This document shows, in pieces, positions 11,886-23,232 of a DNA stretch of 64,000 nucleotides. The notes under the pieces are model-generated. The model was not told the origin of the DNA. It did no database searches and saw only the letters and a list, made by a program, of their open reading frames with translations. Positions within the stretch are counted from its first letter, which is position 1. The number at the start of each line of letters is the position of its first letter. Both the position numbers and the translations under genes were made by a program. Origin of the DNA: Platycnemis pennipes (taxonomy: Eukaryota; Arthropoda; Insecta; Odonata; Platycnemididae); assembly GCA_933228895.1 (NCBI GenBank), contig OW121854.1, positions 134,955,926 through 135,019,925 on the forward strand, read 5' to 3'.

Positions 11886-13664
11886 GGGGCCTGGATACAA
11901 GACCCAACTTAATTCGTAACCGTCGGGGCGAGTTAGTTCCGAATTATGCCGCAGAAGGGTCCCTCCCCTCCTCCGGTGTTTTGAGGGTGTGAGTTGTAGA
12001 GAAGGAAATAATGGAGAGGGGGGGGGGGGGGAAGAGGGGAGTTGGGTCGAGCGAGGCTCTGATGCAAGCGGTTTCACGTTACATGGTCACGACTTTGCGA
12101 ATTCGACGGTTCTCCCCTAGCTGAATAGACGCCTAAGCATCATATAAGGAATATTAGTTTTTCATAGCTTATTTCGTTGGGTTGCAGTGCATCGAAGGTA
12201 AATGTTCCATTGATGTAATAGGCAGTTTGAGGTTAATCGTAATTTAAGAGCGAAATTACTGAATGAATTAAAGAGTGAAATGAATATTTTAACATAGGTA
12301 TTACGATTTATGTAGGTAGATAACATGGCCTATGATGAGGCAGGAACACCCCACATCAACTAGTGGCGTAACTCAAGTACTATAGCTCCCAAGATGAAGG
12401 GGAATAGACAATTTAAGACATTAGAAGAAAAAATGTCAGGTAAAGAACGGGCGATAAATAATCATCACGTTCTTCCTTCAAGTTAAATTTTGGAATGTTG
12501 AATACAACTCGTTTGAGTTTACATCCATGAAAGGGACCTCAGAGATGAGAGAAAAGGAGACGGAAGTATGTGCCATCGAGAATGCAATGAAACGAACGCA
12601 TTTAAATGTAATTATAAAAAAGCTTATTTACAACTACGAGTAAAAAACGTGGTGTACCGTTTTTAGATATAAAACAAGATAAAGATCTCTCCAATTGAGG
12701 ATGACTCCCTATTTAGCGACATGCGTTTTCCGTGGATTCGTAAGTAGTACTGTCCGCATTTTTCAAACCCGTGTCCTCAGCATGGGAAGCCACTACTCCA
12801 AACTAAACCCCGGAGCAGACCCATTTCACTTCGAATTTGAGTACCCATAAAAAACATGAATCAAGCCAATAAAAACATGGCATGAAATTTCCAGAGCTAT
12901 GCGCTTCTTTTTTAGCCATTGCATATAATGATCAAGACTGTTGAGTTTTATTTCTCCTCTAAAGAGTAGTTTAAAAAAATACTAATTTCGGAAGAAAGCA
13001 AAAATATGTCAAAATAAATAAGAAAGGTATTAAAGAGTAGATTGGAATAATTATTAACTTAGAATCCGTTGACATTTTGGGCTGAAGAATATTAAAATTA
13101 TTGTAACTTATCCATTATGTTGTTTTCCCACAGCTATTTTAACCCGTTCTATTCTTTTAAAAATTATTCCCATATGGGACCAAACAGTAGAATCGAAATA
13201 ATTTTGTAGTATATTTGCATCTTTCCCTGCATGAAAATTTTATGAATTTTCTCCGCCGGAAACGAAATTTTCCATAATTCCTCAGTAAATGTTATCCTTC
13301 TCTATGGATTCCTTTTTCAGGAGTAACATCTCTGTAAATAAAGGGGTACGTTACAAATCATCATTATTATCCCATTGTTATCATCCCATCTCCATCGGAG
13401 ACTAATCAGTCTGGAGAAGCTGCCAGAAAAGGCAGTTTTTCGCCTACGAAGAGATCTGCGGGGAAAACTCGACTTCCGCTACTCTTCTCGCTGTCCGCAA
13501 TTGAAACCTTTTCGTTGACGTTCCCCAGTTCAGTCACCTTATTTCGATTGCAGGAAGGGAACAGTGTATTATCTACCAATATGTCTTTTGGTGTTGTGTT
13601 CAGTTAGTTGTGTATACGCCCAAAGTTGACGCGGTCAGTGTCTCTGCGAACCAAGTCCTATTTA
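11886..13664. other. No supportable gene; G14 run at 12018-12031
   Basis: Begins with a purine-rich stretch containing a run of 14 G, followed by AT-rich sequence. No open frame or repeat is recognised before the hAT end at 13665. Confidence 0.55.
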
Positions 13665-14668
13665 TAGGGTTGCATCAATTCATTGACAAGTAATCGGTAA
13701 TCGTCCATATCGACAATTTTGCCTATTAATCGGTATCGGCGATTTAGCAGATTGATCGTCTTCGAAAATCGGTCATTTTTTTGTAATGCTGTTTGGTCCC
13801 GAGCTGGAAAGAAGTATCATAGATTCCGGTTACACAGTTATTACTTACATGAAGAAATGAAAATTAACAAAGCATCTTCCTAGCAAGTTATTTCATTACA
13901 TATTTTAACATATGAAAACAGTATTACTTTTAATTTTTAAATATTCATTCCTTTTCAACCATATAAAAATGATTTATTTTAATTCATCGTATCCAAAATT
14001 GAAAAAATCAATACTCAAAATTTTACATTTTTAAATTGTAATACAAAAACATGAGAATTTGTCCATTTCCAGGGCTTAGCCTATTTCTTGCCGCCGTATA
14101 AATGTTTCCTCCAGTTCTTAAACGTCTCTCACTTTCCATAGAAGATGCAGGGCCACCAAGATATTTCACAGCCAGTTCGCTCAAATTTGGAAAAAGCTCT
14201 TTTGCTTTTCTCCACTACAAAAATGGGGCACTATGTTTTGGATTTTCCATATTTTTCCTGGAAACATTCGTTAGTTTATTTTTTCTTTTCTTTGGAAGGC
14301 ATGCTTTTCTTCATTATTTCGTTTACCACAAGCTAATTCATCAAAGAACTTGGTAATACTTAGATATTCTCCTCTAAGTTCTTCATCTCCAGAACTTGAA
14401 GCTTCAGAATTCAAAATTTCTTGAGATTTGGAATTGTTAACATTTTCTAGGCTATGTCTTGTCCAACATTTTATTTTCTTTACCATATCCTCATTTTGAA
14501 ATTTTTCTTTTAATCTTGGATATTACAGATGACAAGCATAAACACTTGTTTTCTAGATATGATGCAAATCTTATCTTCATTGAAACTTATAGTTCTTATA
14601 CTGTGGAAAAATCTACCCTAAAGGAGCTGCTGCTCTTTGCTTTAGACAAGAATAAATTCAGTCTCTAT
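13665..14668 (-). mobile_element. hAT DNA transposon remnant (transposase C-terminus)
   Basis: In minus-strand sense 14040-14210 encodes the hAT dimerisation domain: WRKAKELFPNLSELAVKYLG, then PASSMESERRL, then GGNIYTAARNRLSP. This is the family signature close to the C-terminus. One in-frame stop precedes WRKAKE. Farther upstream (14271-14486) a frame with an acidic, serine-rich stretch fits the variable region before that domain. The left boundary is placed at tagggttgcatcaattcatt (13665), which resembles hAT terminal repeats and is followed by repeated atcggtaatcg/atcggtatcggcg subterminal motifs. The right part is cut by the LINE at 14668, so the rest of the transposase and the other end are not seen. 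Confidence 0.75.
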
Positions 14669-15768
14669 TAATAATAATAATAATAATAAAAGGTCTTTAT
14701 TGGGGCGAGATTGAGACAAAACTGTCCCTTCTGCCATCTAACCCCTCGTCAAAATAAATATATAAAAGAAATAGTGGTCAATACTTAAAACAATTACAAT
14801 CCGATGTTAAAAAAAATAAGTAAAGAATACACTTATAGGAATCAAATAATGATAAATTAACACAAAAGAAATATATATACACAATATATCAATATTACAT
14901 ATATAATAGTGTGTGAGAGAATTTACAATGTGGGAAAAACGTGAGGATTATTATGCTTACATCCTTTACGCAAAAACCCACTGCAGGAAAACACCCACAC
15001 AAGAAGGGGGGTGTGAAAAACCTGCGAAATCCTACTGACAGTAAAGCTAGTGTTTAAGAATAACTCAAATATAACAGCATGTACATAGGAAAATAAGTAT
15101 ATTATAATGAAATTCAAGAAAAGATAAATACAAAAGGTAGGGAGAAAAAAAATAGAAAAAAAAGGTAAAAGGGAATTAAGGAAAAATTAATAAACAAAAA
15201 CAAACATCAACATGGTGTTAAATGTGTGCCGTTTATCTTGCCATCCGTGTTCTAATCTATCATGTGTATTGAGAGACTGCCCGTGACTTGTGATACTCAT
15301 GTGCCCGTCTGCTGAACTTTAAGAAGTGTTTTATGTAGCGCCCTTTTAAAAGATGGAAGTGATGGAGAGTTTATTAAGGATAAGGGAAGTTTATTCCATT
15401 CACGACATGCAGTGACAATGAATGATTTATTGAAGATAGTAGTCCGGTGGAGAGGTATTACCAGCTTATGATTTCCTCGCGTATTGGATTCATGGACATT
15501 TTTCAGCTTCTTGAATTCTTCAAAGAGGTAAGAAGGCGTTTTAGTATTCATAATTTGGTAAAGAAGAGAGAGGGTGTGAAGTTGTCGTCTGTGACTAAGT
15601 TTTAACCAAGATAGTTCATTTATGTATTGGGTGATGTGATCTGATACCTGTAGATTGAAAATGAACCTGATGCATGCATTCAGAGAGCGTTGAAGTTTTA
15701 GTGACAATTCTTGTGATAGATCTTGATAAACTGTATCGGCGTAGTCAAAGTGCGGTAATATTAACGCC
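14668..15768 (-). mobile_element. CR1/Jockey-like LINE, 5'-truncated, (TTA)n tail
   Basis: A minus-strand LINE with an RT C-terminal fragment (15297-15765), a long AT-rich 3' UTR and a terminal (TTA)n microsatellite at 14668-14690. It abuts the hAT remnant, whose transposase stops being recognisable exactly at the tail, so this LINE probably inserted into or next to the hAT element. The 5' truncation lies within the RT C-terminal domain. Confidence 0.75.
15297..15765 (-). pseudogene. LINE RT C-terminal fragment
   Basis: The open frame extends upstream of its first methionine (15707) to about 15765, reading ILPHFDYADTVYQDLS and then LKLQRSLNACIRFIFNLQ, ELSWLKLSHRRQLHTLSLLY, and REWNKLPLSL near the end. 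This is the conserved post-palm region of CR1/Jockey-type RTs. The palm with its YADD box is absent because of 5' truncation. The retained frame has no internal stop, which suggests a fairly recent insertion. Confidence 0.82.
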
Positions 15769-18000
15769 GAATATTACGGGAAGTATTAAAGATATTGGGA
15801 TTTCCTGTTTACCTACTGGCTTCCACAGTAAATTCCACGAATGATTTTAAAAGTAGTACCTAGTACTATTTTTCAACGTGAGACCACTGATAAGGGCACA
15901 GCGAAGGATTTTTATTATCAATATCATATGTTAGACTTGGGCTTTTTGCTGTAACAAAATTTTTGGAATTGAATTACCCCTATCATTTAAGACAATCTCT
16001 TTATGTGAATTGACGGCAGACTAATTGCCTTGTACCTTCCTCACGTATGACTAACTTCTGGATTTTCCTTTAATGGGTTCCCCAAGTAGTTTTCTTTTGA
16101 ATTCTGTAACTGCATTTCTATGAGAGTCCTTTGCAGTGGATTTTGGCATTTTATGATTTCGATGATCACGTACGCTCATCGGTGGGCATATATTTACTAT
16201 TTCTTCATTTTTACAGGGCATACTCGCTGCTGTCTGAGGGATTATCTCACTTTCGCATTGCATCGCCTTGTTTCATTGCTTTCTTTTTTAAAATTACTAG
16301 GGATACATTTACTAACCCCGTGCTCGTCACATGCAGGAACGACTTCCATCAGCCCTCAGCTAATAAGCTTTTGGGATAACTTTTACAATCTTTAAAGGAA
16401 TCTCTCAAATAACGTTAAAAAGTATCGAAGTCTGCTATTTTAATATTGTCAATATTTCTTTTTCATTCAAAACTGTTTCAAAATTAAAGAGAATTTCGCA
16501 GTAGGTACCATGTGGTCTTTTAGTATCACGAAGGTCTCAATATTAGTCGCTAGTTGTGGGATATTGGTTGCCAGAAAGTCCAAAATATTGTCCCATCTAT
16601 TGGGTGAATTAATTAATTGTTGTAAGCTCTTTTAAAAATTCTTTTGCTCCTCTTTTGTATGGTGATATTTCATACAATGCTACCACTTATCGGGCCTCCC
16701 AAAAAACTTGATGACACACGCAACGATTTCGGGATCACCACTGGAAAAGCCAATGTAGAAACATGCTAAATAAATGGTAGTGCGAATGCGCAGTACTTAT
16801 CACCCTGCGGTATTAAAATTTGTTTTGGATTCCACTACCATTAGTATAATTCAATGCCTGTGTAGGTACACGTCGTGCAGGTCGTTCTTGAACTATGTCA
16901 TGCAAAGAGAGGTTTACATTTACAAATCGCATTTAAATGGATATTCACACCTGGTTGCCAAGCAAATTTCTATTGTTGAAAAGGAAGAAAGGTTGATAAA
17001 TATGGAACTAAAAATGTAGGTTTTAGACAAAAACGAATCGAATAAGGAGACTGAATGATACAATTAAACAAAGCATGCCTTTATCCGTTGAATGCTAAAA
17101 AGTTCTATATCTTTAGTGCAACTAATTTCGAAATGCATAAGAAGAAACATCGACACCTAATTAAATTATTTTCTTGTGGGAGTAAAAAATAAATAGAATG
17201 GAGTTTAAACAACAACAAGCCAACAAAAAAATTGTATTACGCAAAAATTCTTTTTAGTGTGCCCCTAGACCATGATAGGGATATTTCGTTGAAATTTCAC
17301 GTGTAGTTTGCGCTGTGCGTTGATAAGTGAATAAATCAGTCAGTCTGGACATTCCGTGTTATGCACATAGAGGAAGTGGCGGTACCGAAGGGAGCTGGCG
17401 TAAAATATGTCCTCCAATACTTCGCAGGTCGGGAAGTAGCACTTCACGTAAGGACCCGTTGGACGCTCCAAGCCAAACATCGGAAGGAAGTAAAACAAAA
17501 ATCGCCTGACCGCGACTCACCCCAAGATCTGTTGTTCCTTTCTGAGATATTGCGCACCTCTCTTCAGCTCACCGTGAGACGGAACACAATCGTAGACCCA
17601 TGAAATCCGAACCTCAGAAGACTTTTATTTTTTCGGACGAGAAGAGGGGGCCAGCAGAGGGGCGAGGGTGGGGGAATAGGAGGAGGTGGGGGGTCCGCAG
17701 CCACGCCGCTGGCAGCGCCGTCTTCCCGCCAACATTACGTGCGACGGAGCTCCGAAAAATGCTCTGAACATGCTCAACAATTTACACGATTATAGAGAGT
17801 AAATGAAATTAACTTTCATGAAATGCTCCTGTGTTGAAAAATCTAGGATGTAGCATTGATCCAAACGAAGAATCATTTTTGTGTCTCATCTTATGGCGGA
17901 GAACCTTTCCAGCAAAAATAGTCTATTTTCAGGTAGTTTCTCTTATTTATTTCTCCAAGGTGGTTAGTAAGAAGTGAATGCGGAAACATACATGTTCTAG
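15769..18000. other. No supportable gene
   Basis: Mostly AT-rich. The overlapping frames at 16120-16395 and 17327-17603 are in conflicting frames and match nothing known to me. A GC-rich, purine-rich patch lies at 17630-17750. Confidence 0.5.
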
Positions 18001-18240
18001 CTACAGCTTTCTAGCGTCGAATGGCGAAAACATAATTTTTTCATCTGTTAGCACGTAACCATGTCGATGCCAGAACCAACGGTCTGAATTCGACTTTTCA
18101 CGCGTGGTATCCAGGCCCCTCAACCAAGTTTCGGTCAAACAGATTATGTCACTTGCACTGGAAGAGAAATGGGCCCAGAATCCGTCGATATACCACCGCA
18201 AAGATTGGCAGGGAGTTGTTGATTTCAATGGCAGTCGGTA
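18001..18240 (-). pseudogene. LINE ORF2 start, endonuclease N-terminus
   Basis: The minus strand reads SASDIICLTETWLRGLD from about 18150, the Glu-containing N-terminal motif of AP-type LINE endonucleases (the usual form is DIICLTETWL). The preceding residues appear frameshifted relative to the expected NINSL-type start, since the expected pattern is visible only in another frame. A second part reads YVLTDEK before a stop at 18001. It follows ORF1 by about 30 bases, the usual bicistronic arrangement. Confidence 0.7.
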
Positions 18241-18271
18241 GACCTGCGGGTGGTGAACAGGCCCCCGTATC

Positions 18272-19237
18272 TTATTTCAAAGCGTCAAGGTCAGTTTCAC
18301 CAAGGATAGAGATGCGTTCACCACCATCACGGACACGAGCAAACACACGGCCATTCCGAATCCACACGTATTTGATTTTACCTTTTAGTCCTCTGGCCAT
18401 TGCATAAAGTTTTCGGTTTAAGAATGTCAAGGATTCATTAATGTAGACAGGTGGGTTGGTGGGGTTCCGGTCGGCAACGATGTCGTTGAGTTTCAGGTCC
18501 CTTTTTGTGCGTCTACCGTTTAAGAATGCAGCAGCAGTGCTGGATCGTAGGAAACGGACAATAAGAGGGGCAGGTCTGGGTGCCGGGTGAGAATTTGCGG
18601 TACGGTTGGAACCACCCCTATAAGCGTAATCGATTTCATTGGTATCGAATTTAATTCCCAGGGCAATTCCAACTTGACAAATCAGGGCCCCAGCTATCTC
18701 GCCTGCGGAGTAAGCAATCCCATGGATCTCAATCACGTTCCGAAGTTGCTCTTGCTCAACACGAGCAAGGCGAGCTTCCGTCTCACATAGTTGTTTGCTG
18801 ATATTTTCACTTAATATATGATTCAGGGAATCATTTATTTTGACTAAGGAGACATTAATGAGATCGATAGAATTCGCATACCCCCCGGCCAACTCTTCCC
18901 AGCGAGATATTGATTTGCGAATTTCACCCTGATCCGTCCGGATTTCTTTCACACAAGTAGATAAATCTTTCAGGATTTCACTCACACGATCAGGAGACCA
19001 ACAGGGACTTGCGGACTCGTTCTCAGGAGCTTTACTGGTTTGCTCTCCATCACTGACACAGCCTATCTTGGCCCGACAAGCGTCGCAATACCATGGTCTA
19101 CGTTGGTCACTAAGCACCTTAAAATCGGCTTCAGATATTGAAAGGCACAATGGATGATAATAAGCCTTACACTCAAAGCAAGAGAGCGACTTGTGGTCGC
19201 GCTTGATGGATTTGACACATGCACTGCAGTTGGGCAT
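18272..19237 (-). CDS. LINE ORF1 protein with PHD finger and FP-like domain
   Basis: An uninterrupted frame of 321 codons when started at the methionine of MPNCSACVKSIKRD. The open frame extends 14 codons further upstream to 19279, but the later Met directly precedes the zinc ligands. Residues 4-55 hold a PHD-type C4HC3 zinc finger: CSAC, CFEC, YYHPLC and WYCDAC. A central helical stretch of about 100 residues is likely a coiled coil (NVSLVKINDSLNHI, ETEARLARVEQEQ). The C-terminal third starts NVIEIHGI and includes LIVRFLRSSTAAAF and VYINESLTFLNRKLY, which resembles the domain shared by LINE ORF1 proteins and baculovirus FP proteins. Such proteins bind the element's RNA and chaperone it to the target. 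The ORF is intact although the element around it is broken. Confidence 0.82.
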   Translation of the reverse strand: MPNCSACVKSIKRDHKSLSCFECKAYYHPLCLSISEADFKVLSDQRRPWYCDACRAKIGCVSDGEQTSKAPENESASPCWSPDRVSEILKDLSTCVKEIRTDQGEIRKSISRWEELAGGYANSIDLINVSLVKINDSLNHILSENISKQLCETEARLARVEQEQLRNVIEIHGIAYSAGEIAGALICQVGIALGIKFDTNEIDYAYRGGSNRTANSHPAPRPAPLIVRFLRSSTAAAFLNGRRTKRDLKLNDIVADRNPTNPPVYINESLTFLNRKLYAMARGLKGKIKYVWIRNGRVFARVRDGGERISILGETDLDALK

Positions 19238-19542
19238 TGCGTAACACAGGAGAGAGCCGCAGAGAACGATCCGAACCACACGACGACTGAGCTCTGACTA
19301 GTAACAGTCTTTATGTTTAAGTCCTTATTGTTTCGTTTCCTTTGTGTGCAACATCCAATTATTTATTTTTCATTCTGCAAAGAAAATAAAAATGACGTAC
19401 ATATAAGTGGGTTTCCACTGGCTTTTCTGCAGGCTTTCTTTGAACCCATAGTGATTGAAAAAGTGTTCAGGATTACACTTTCAAAATGATTTTTCCGTTT
19501 TTTCTCTCCCTGCTCTTCGTCCCTTCCTCATTAATGACCACT

Positions 19543-21125
19543 CCTTACTTACTTACTTGAGTTTTATTTTACCTGGGTGGGATAGGAAGTTGCCGTCCTC
19601 TTCCCCCCCCGCCCAGGGCATAAAAGATACATGTGTCTTATAACATTATTGGTTCAAGTAGATACAGAGTAAAAATGTATAGTTAAACACATTGTAAAAT
19701 GTAAAAAAAAGAAAAAAGTACAAAAAACTTTGCCTTATACAATTTAAAAAATATTACAGGTATAATGTAATCAGTAAACGTCTGATCCACCATCTGTAAT
19801 GTAATTAGTAAAATAAAATATATACATGAAAAATATTTTTATAAAATAATGATAAACATAAGAAGAAAATGATAAAAGATGAATAATCAAAAGTATATAA
19901 ATGGATTTTCATGAGTAGTAATTTGTGAAGCCTCTTTCTCGAGTAATTCGTTTTTAACTTCTTTGGCAATGCGTTATACGCCCGTGGAAATGAAGCAGCA
20001 AAGGATCCCGCCATCCTGGATGATCGGTGACATGGGATTTGGATCGTCGAGGCCGCGTTCCTTGTGTTTCTGCCGTGGATCGTCTCGAGCGATTGTAGCC
20101 TGGATGAAATGTAGCCAGGAGATTTTTTCTTCCAGGCTTTAATCCCTGCCTGGATTATGGCAAGCGTTTTCCGGTCACTAGCCTTTAGTATCCCCTCCTG
20201 GATGTAATACGGGGTAAGGTGCTCCATGTAGTTTGGCCTGAGGGCGTATCGCATGCACGAGTTTTGAGCTAGCTGGAGTCTCCTCACGTCCTCGCCGGAA
20301 AGGTCGCTACATGGCACCAGGCAGTAGTCAATGATGGGGAATAGAAGAGTTTTGATCAGGAGGATCTTGGTTCGTTTTCCAGGCCGGTAATGCATACCCC
20401 TGAGTCGCCGGAGGCCCCAGTGGACTCTGGAGACGACTTGCGACACCTGGGATCCCCAGGAGAGGTCGTGGCTAATGATAACAACGAGGTATTTCACCTT
20501 TTCTGAGAAGGGGATGGATATTCTGTTGATTTGAATGGTCTGAGTATGTGGCCCAACGAATCGCTCCCGGATTCTTCGATGGCCCAGGATCATGGCAGAG
20601 CATTTAGTGGGGTTTACGACCATCCCCATTCCCGCAAACCATTCACTCACACGGACAATGTCCACATTCATCCTCTTCACACATTCGTTCAAGGAAGGGC
20701 CATCACAATCCGCGATCAGGAGGACGTCGTCTGCGTAGAGCATTATTCGGCTGTACTGCGTAACCCTGGTGACACCGTCTATGAATAGATTAAAAAGAAG
20801 TGGGGACAGACAGGAACCCTGGAGTACACCAATGGGGAAGGTTCGCAATGGAGGGCGCGGACCTTCCCGCACCCGTAGGGTTGCGCGACGATCCCTCAAG
20901 TAGTCCTCCACCCAGCGGACTGCCTCCCGGCTGAAGCGCAGGGATGCCAGCACCTCCAGAAGATGGTCGTGCCGAACCGTGTCATATGCCCTGGTCAGAT
21001 CCAGCGCCGTGAGTCTTCTCCTATCCATGGACTCTCGAATGGGGTCCAGAACCCCAACGAGTGCCAGTTGGGTGCTATGGTTAGGACGGAAGGCCGACTG
21101 ATTCGGACTCAGTATTCCCTCTTTG
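19543..21125 (-). mobile_element. LINE with (AAGT)n tail, 5'-truncated inside RT
   Basis: A minus-strand copy containing most of the RT domain, a roughly 250-bp AT-rich 3' UTR and a terminal (AAGT)n tail (plus strand ccttacttacttactt, 19543-19558). The 5' break is at about 21125, just before the RT fingers, and coincides with a short repeated motif (ctcagtattccctc at 21108 and 21140). The YADD box and C-terminal domain place it in the CR1/Jockey group. Confidence 0.85.
19805..21118 (-). pseudogene. LINE reverse transcriptase domain, N-terminally truncated
   Basis: The frame is open from the truncation point. ILSPNQSAFRPNHSTQLAL at about 21110-21055 lies upstream of the first Met at 21028. 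In order it carries LTALDLTRAYDTVRHDHLL (first catalytic Asp region), GVLQGSCLSPLLFNLFIDGV, RIMLYADDVLLI (catalytic YADD), MVVNPTKCSAMILG and the VKYLVVIISHDLSWGSQV thumb. The post-palm segment follows with LLFPIIDYCLVPC and AYNALPKKLK. All catalytic aspartates are present. What is lost is the endonuclease and the RT N-terminus. There is no internal stop over about 430 codons, so the insertion is fairly young. Confidence 0.88.
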
Positions 21126-21154
21126 TTCAGTATTCTACCCTCAGTATTCCCTCA

Positions 21155-22596
21155 CTAAAGAAGGGACATAGAAGATAGAATTTGGGATTTGGTTCGTGTT
21201 TTCTTTCTTTGTTATCATGTTTCGCTTCCACTCCACATCGCCAGAATCTTCAGAATAAGATATATGAGGTTAAGTGTGATCTTCCTTATACTTCAAAAAG
21301 GGTTCAAATAATGTATTCATCATTCTCAGATATTTAGTGCGTGCCTTATGCCATTGACCTTGATGATAAGTTGTAATTTGGGGAAAAAAATATAATATTT
21401 AGTCCCATCTTCCACCAAATCCCATGTGTAACTTGCATGATAAGGAACTTTCGAAGCTTTCTTTACCATTTATTTAATATTATTTTTCCATAATTGGCGG
21501 TAATGCCATTATACACGACCTTTCAGTTTTTCTATTTGTACTTGGTACAGGTTCAGACGTTGCTTGTGAGATCTTGGGGCCTAATTTTTTAGAATTTTTA
21601 AACCGGGATAGTATGTGCTGTAATCCTTTAGTTTCAAGTTTTAACATTGGATGTTATTGATGGCGATAAATAAAAAAATACTTCCGCTAGGTGCTAGTGT
21701 TGGAATCATGGTTGGGAGTTACCACCAGTCTTGTAGTCTGTGGTTTGACACATGAGAATAGTCTCCTACTCCTATGCCAGATAGCGATTGAAATTTCCAC
21801 ATTGTGGGTCGGGAGTTTGATGACATTCCTCGCGCCATCTATGGCTTCAAAAATGTTATAAAATCACACAGCTCGGCATTTGCCAGTCGTATTCCAAGAA
21901 GTGTGGTACCATATGGATATTTACCACTGCGGTACGGTTAAAAACTGCGGTGGAATAATTTTCGCCGCTGCATAATATAAGAATGGATAACTGTGCCGTA
22001 GTTTTCGCTCTTGGCGGTCGGTCTCCACGGGGAGCCTCGCGTCCGACCTTCCTCTCCGACTGCCCTCTGTCCCCGTGTTTTCCTCTAACTGCCCACGTCT
22101 CCTTCCCCCGGACTTTCGTTTTCCCTTGCTCCTCGACCTCCACTCCCTTTTTCCCCTTAGTGCCCTGACTGGTGACGAGGGAGAACCTCTGAGGGGTGTA
22201 AAACACAGCTGCGGACTTAAAAGCATTGTCTCGCCGCTGTGGCGTGATTCCCGTATCTCCCCCTAAACCGAGAGGCGGACAGGAAAGCGCTGACGAGGAG
22301 CTTTCCCGCCGTTCTCTTGCGAGAGGGATCGCGTTGGTTAGGCTCAGGGCTTTCGTTCAATTTGCTCCGGGCCTTCATTTGTGAGTCTAACGGTGAGTAA
22401 TCTCTGAACGAGGACTCCCGGTCCTTACCCTTAATTTCGTGCGTAGTGAAGTTCATCTGCGGAAGTTTGGGGAACATTTAAACGTCTACGCGAGATCATT
22501 TGAAAGTTAAGAAAGGAGAAGGGGGAGGCGCGTTGATCCATAGTTGGACTAAGAGGGCTGAAGAAGGGGACCACATTAGGGGGATTTGGGGGTAGA
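21155..22596. other. No supportable gene; GC-rich patch at 22000-22480
   Basis: AT-rich sequence followed by a CpG- and pyrimidine-rich stretch open in several conflicting frames. Without a start context or family match I assign no gene. A CpG-rich patch could mark a promoter, but no TATA, Inr or exon signal supports this. Confidence 0.5.
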
Positions 22597-22982
22597 TCAT
22601 CTACATCTACATAATACCCTGCAAGCCACCATAAAGGTGCGTGGCAGGGGGTGAACTCTCACCAAACATGCACTACATATCATGCATAAAAAAAAGGATT
22701 AGTACTTTTATAGGTACTGTTCAAAACTACGCTATTTAAAAAAAGATGAAAATAGCAAAACATACATGCAAAAACATGCCGTTAGTTGGGTTAGCTATTA
22801 GACCTTGTACCAACATGCAGCTACCAATGTTATCCATTGCTACACTCGTACTGGATATATTTACCGTTATTCATATCCCTAATAGTACGAGGAAAAAAGG
22901 ACATTTTGAATCTTTCAGTTCGGCAATCTATTTCTCTAATTTTATGATTATGGTCCAGTCTACCATAGTAAGTTGGGGTCCG
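22597..22982 (-). mobile_element. CR1-like LINE, 3' part (TAGATG-tail family)
   Basis: Minus-sense copy with its tail on the plus strand as tcatctacatctacataata (22597). It has the family 3' UTR and the RT C-terminal remnant seen in the copies at 37203 and 39266. The plus-strand motif gtactggatatatttaccgt and the segment coding the KIREID-type C-terminus are shared. The 5' limit is near 22982. Confidence 0.82.
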
Positions 22983-23232
22983 CATCTATGCAGGTCTATG
23001 CATGCTAGGGAAGTACCTACAGATACATATATTTAGCGAAATTCTTCCCCAACCAGTAATTACTTCATTGCAATGTAGGTGCTAACCATGTAGTTGCACA
23101 TTTTTCTTACATCTAACGTGCTTCTTTAAAGTAATAACATTGTGCCCATTAGTTGCATGTTTGTGATCTTCACCCCCTTCCTCACACCCTCGCGGTAGCT
23201 CGAATGGTATTGCGTAGTTGTAGACACATAAA
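22983..23232 (+). mobile_element. Degenerate CR1-like LINE 3' end, opposite orientation
   Basis: At 23145-23232 the plus strand carries a diverged form of the family 3' end: gttgcatgtttgtgatcttc, then cacaccctcgcggtagctc and ggtattgcgtagttgtag. The orientation is opposite to the neighbour at 22597, so the two copies have their 3' ends pointing away from each other. The tail is worn and the left limit is uncertain. Confidence 0.55.

Larger units (their letters stand above)
18001..19310 (-). mobile_element. LINE 5' half: ORF1 and start of ORF2
   Basis: In minus-strand sense the order is a short 5' leader (to about 19310), ORF1 (19237-18272) and the beginning of an endonuclease ORF2 (18240-18001). 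The sequence then changes abruptly with no tail, so the copy is truncated at its 3' side. Typical LINE insertions lose the 5' side, so a deletion or a rearrangement removed the rest. It lies 3' (in minus sense) of a separate LINE RT copy at 19543-21125. The order is wrong for both to be one element. Confidence 0.8.
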
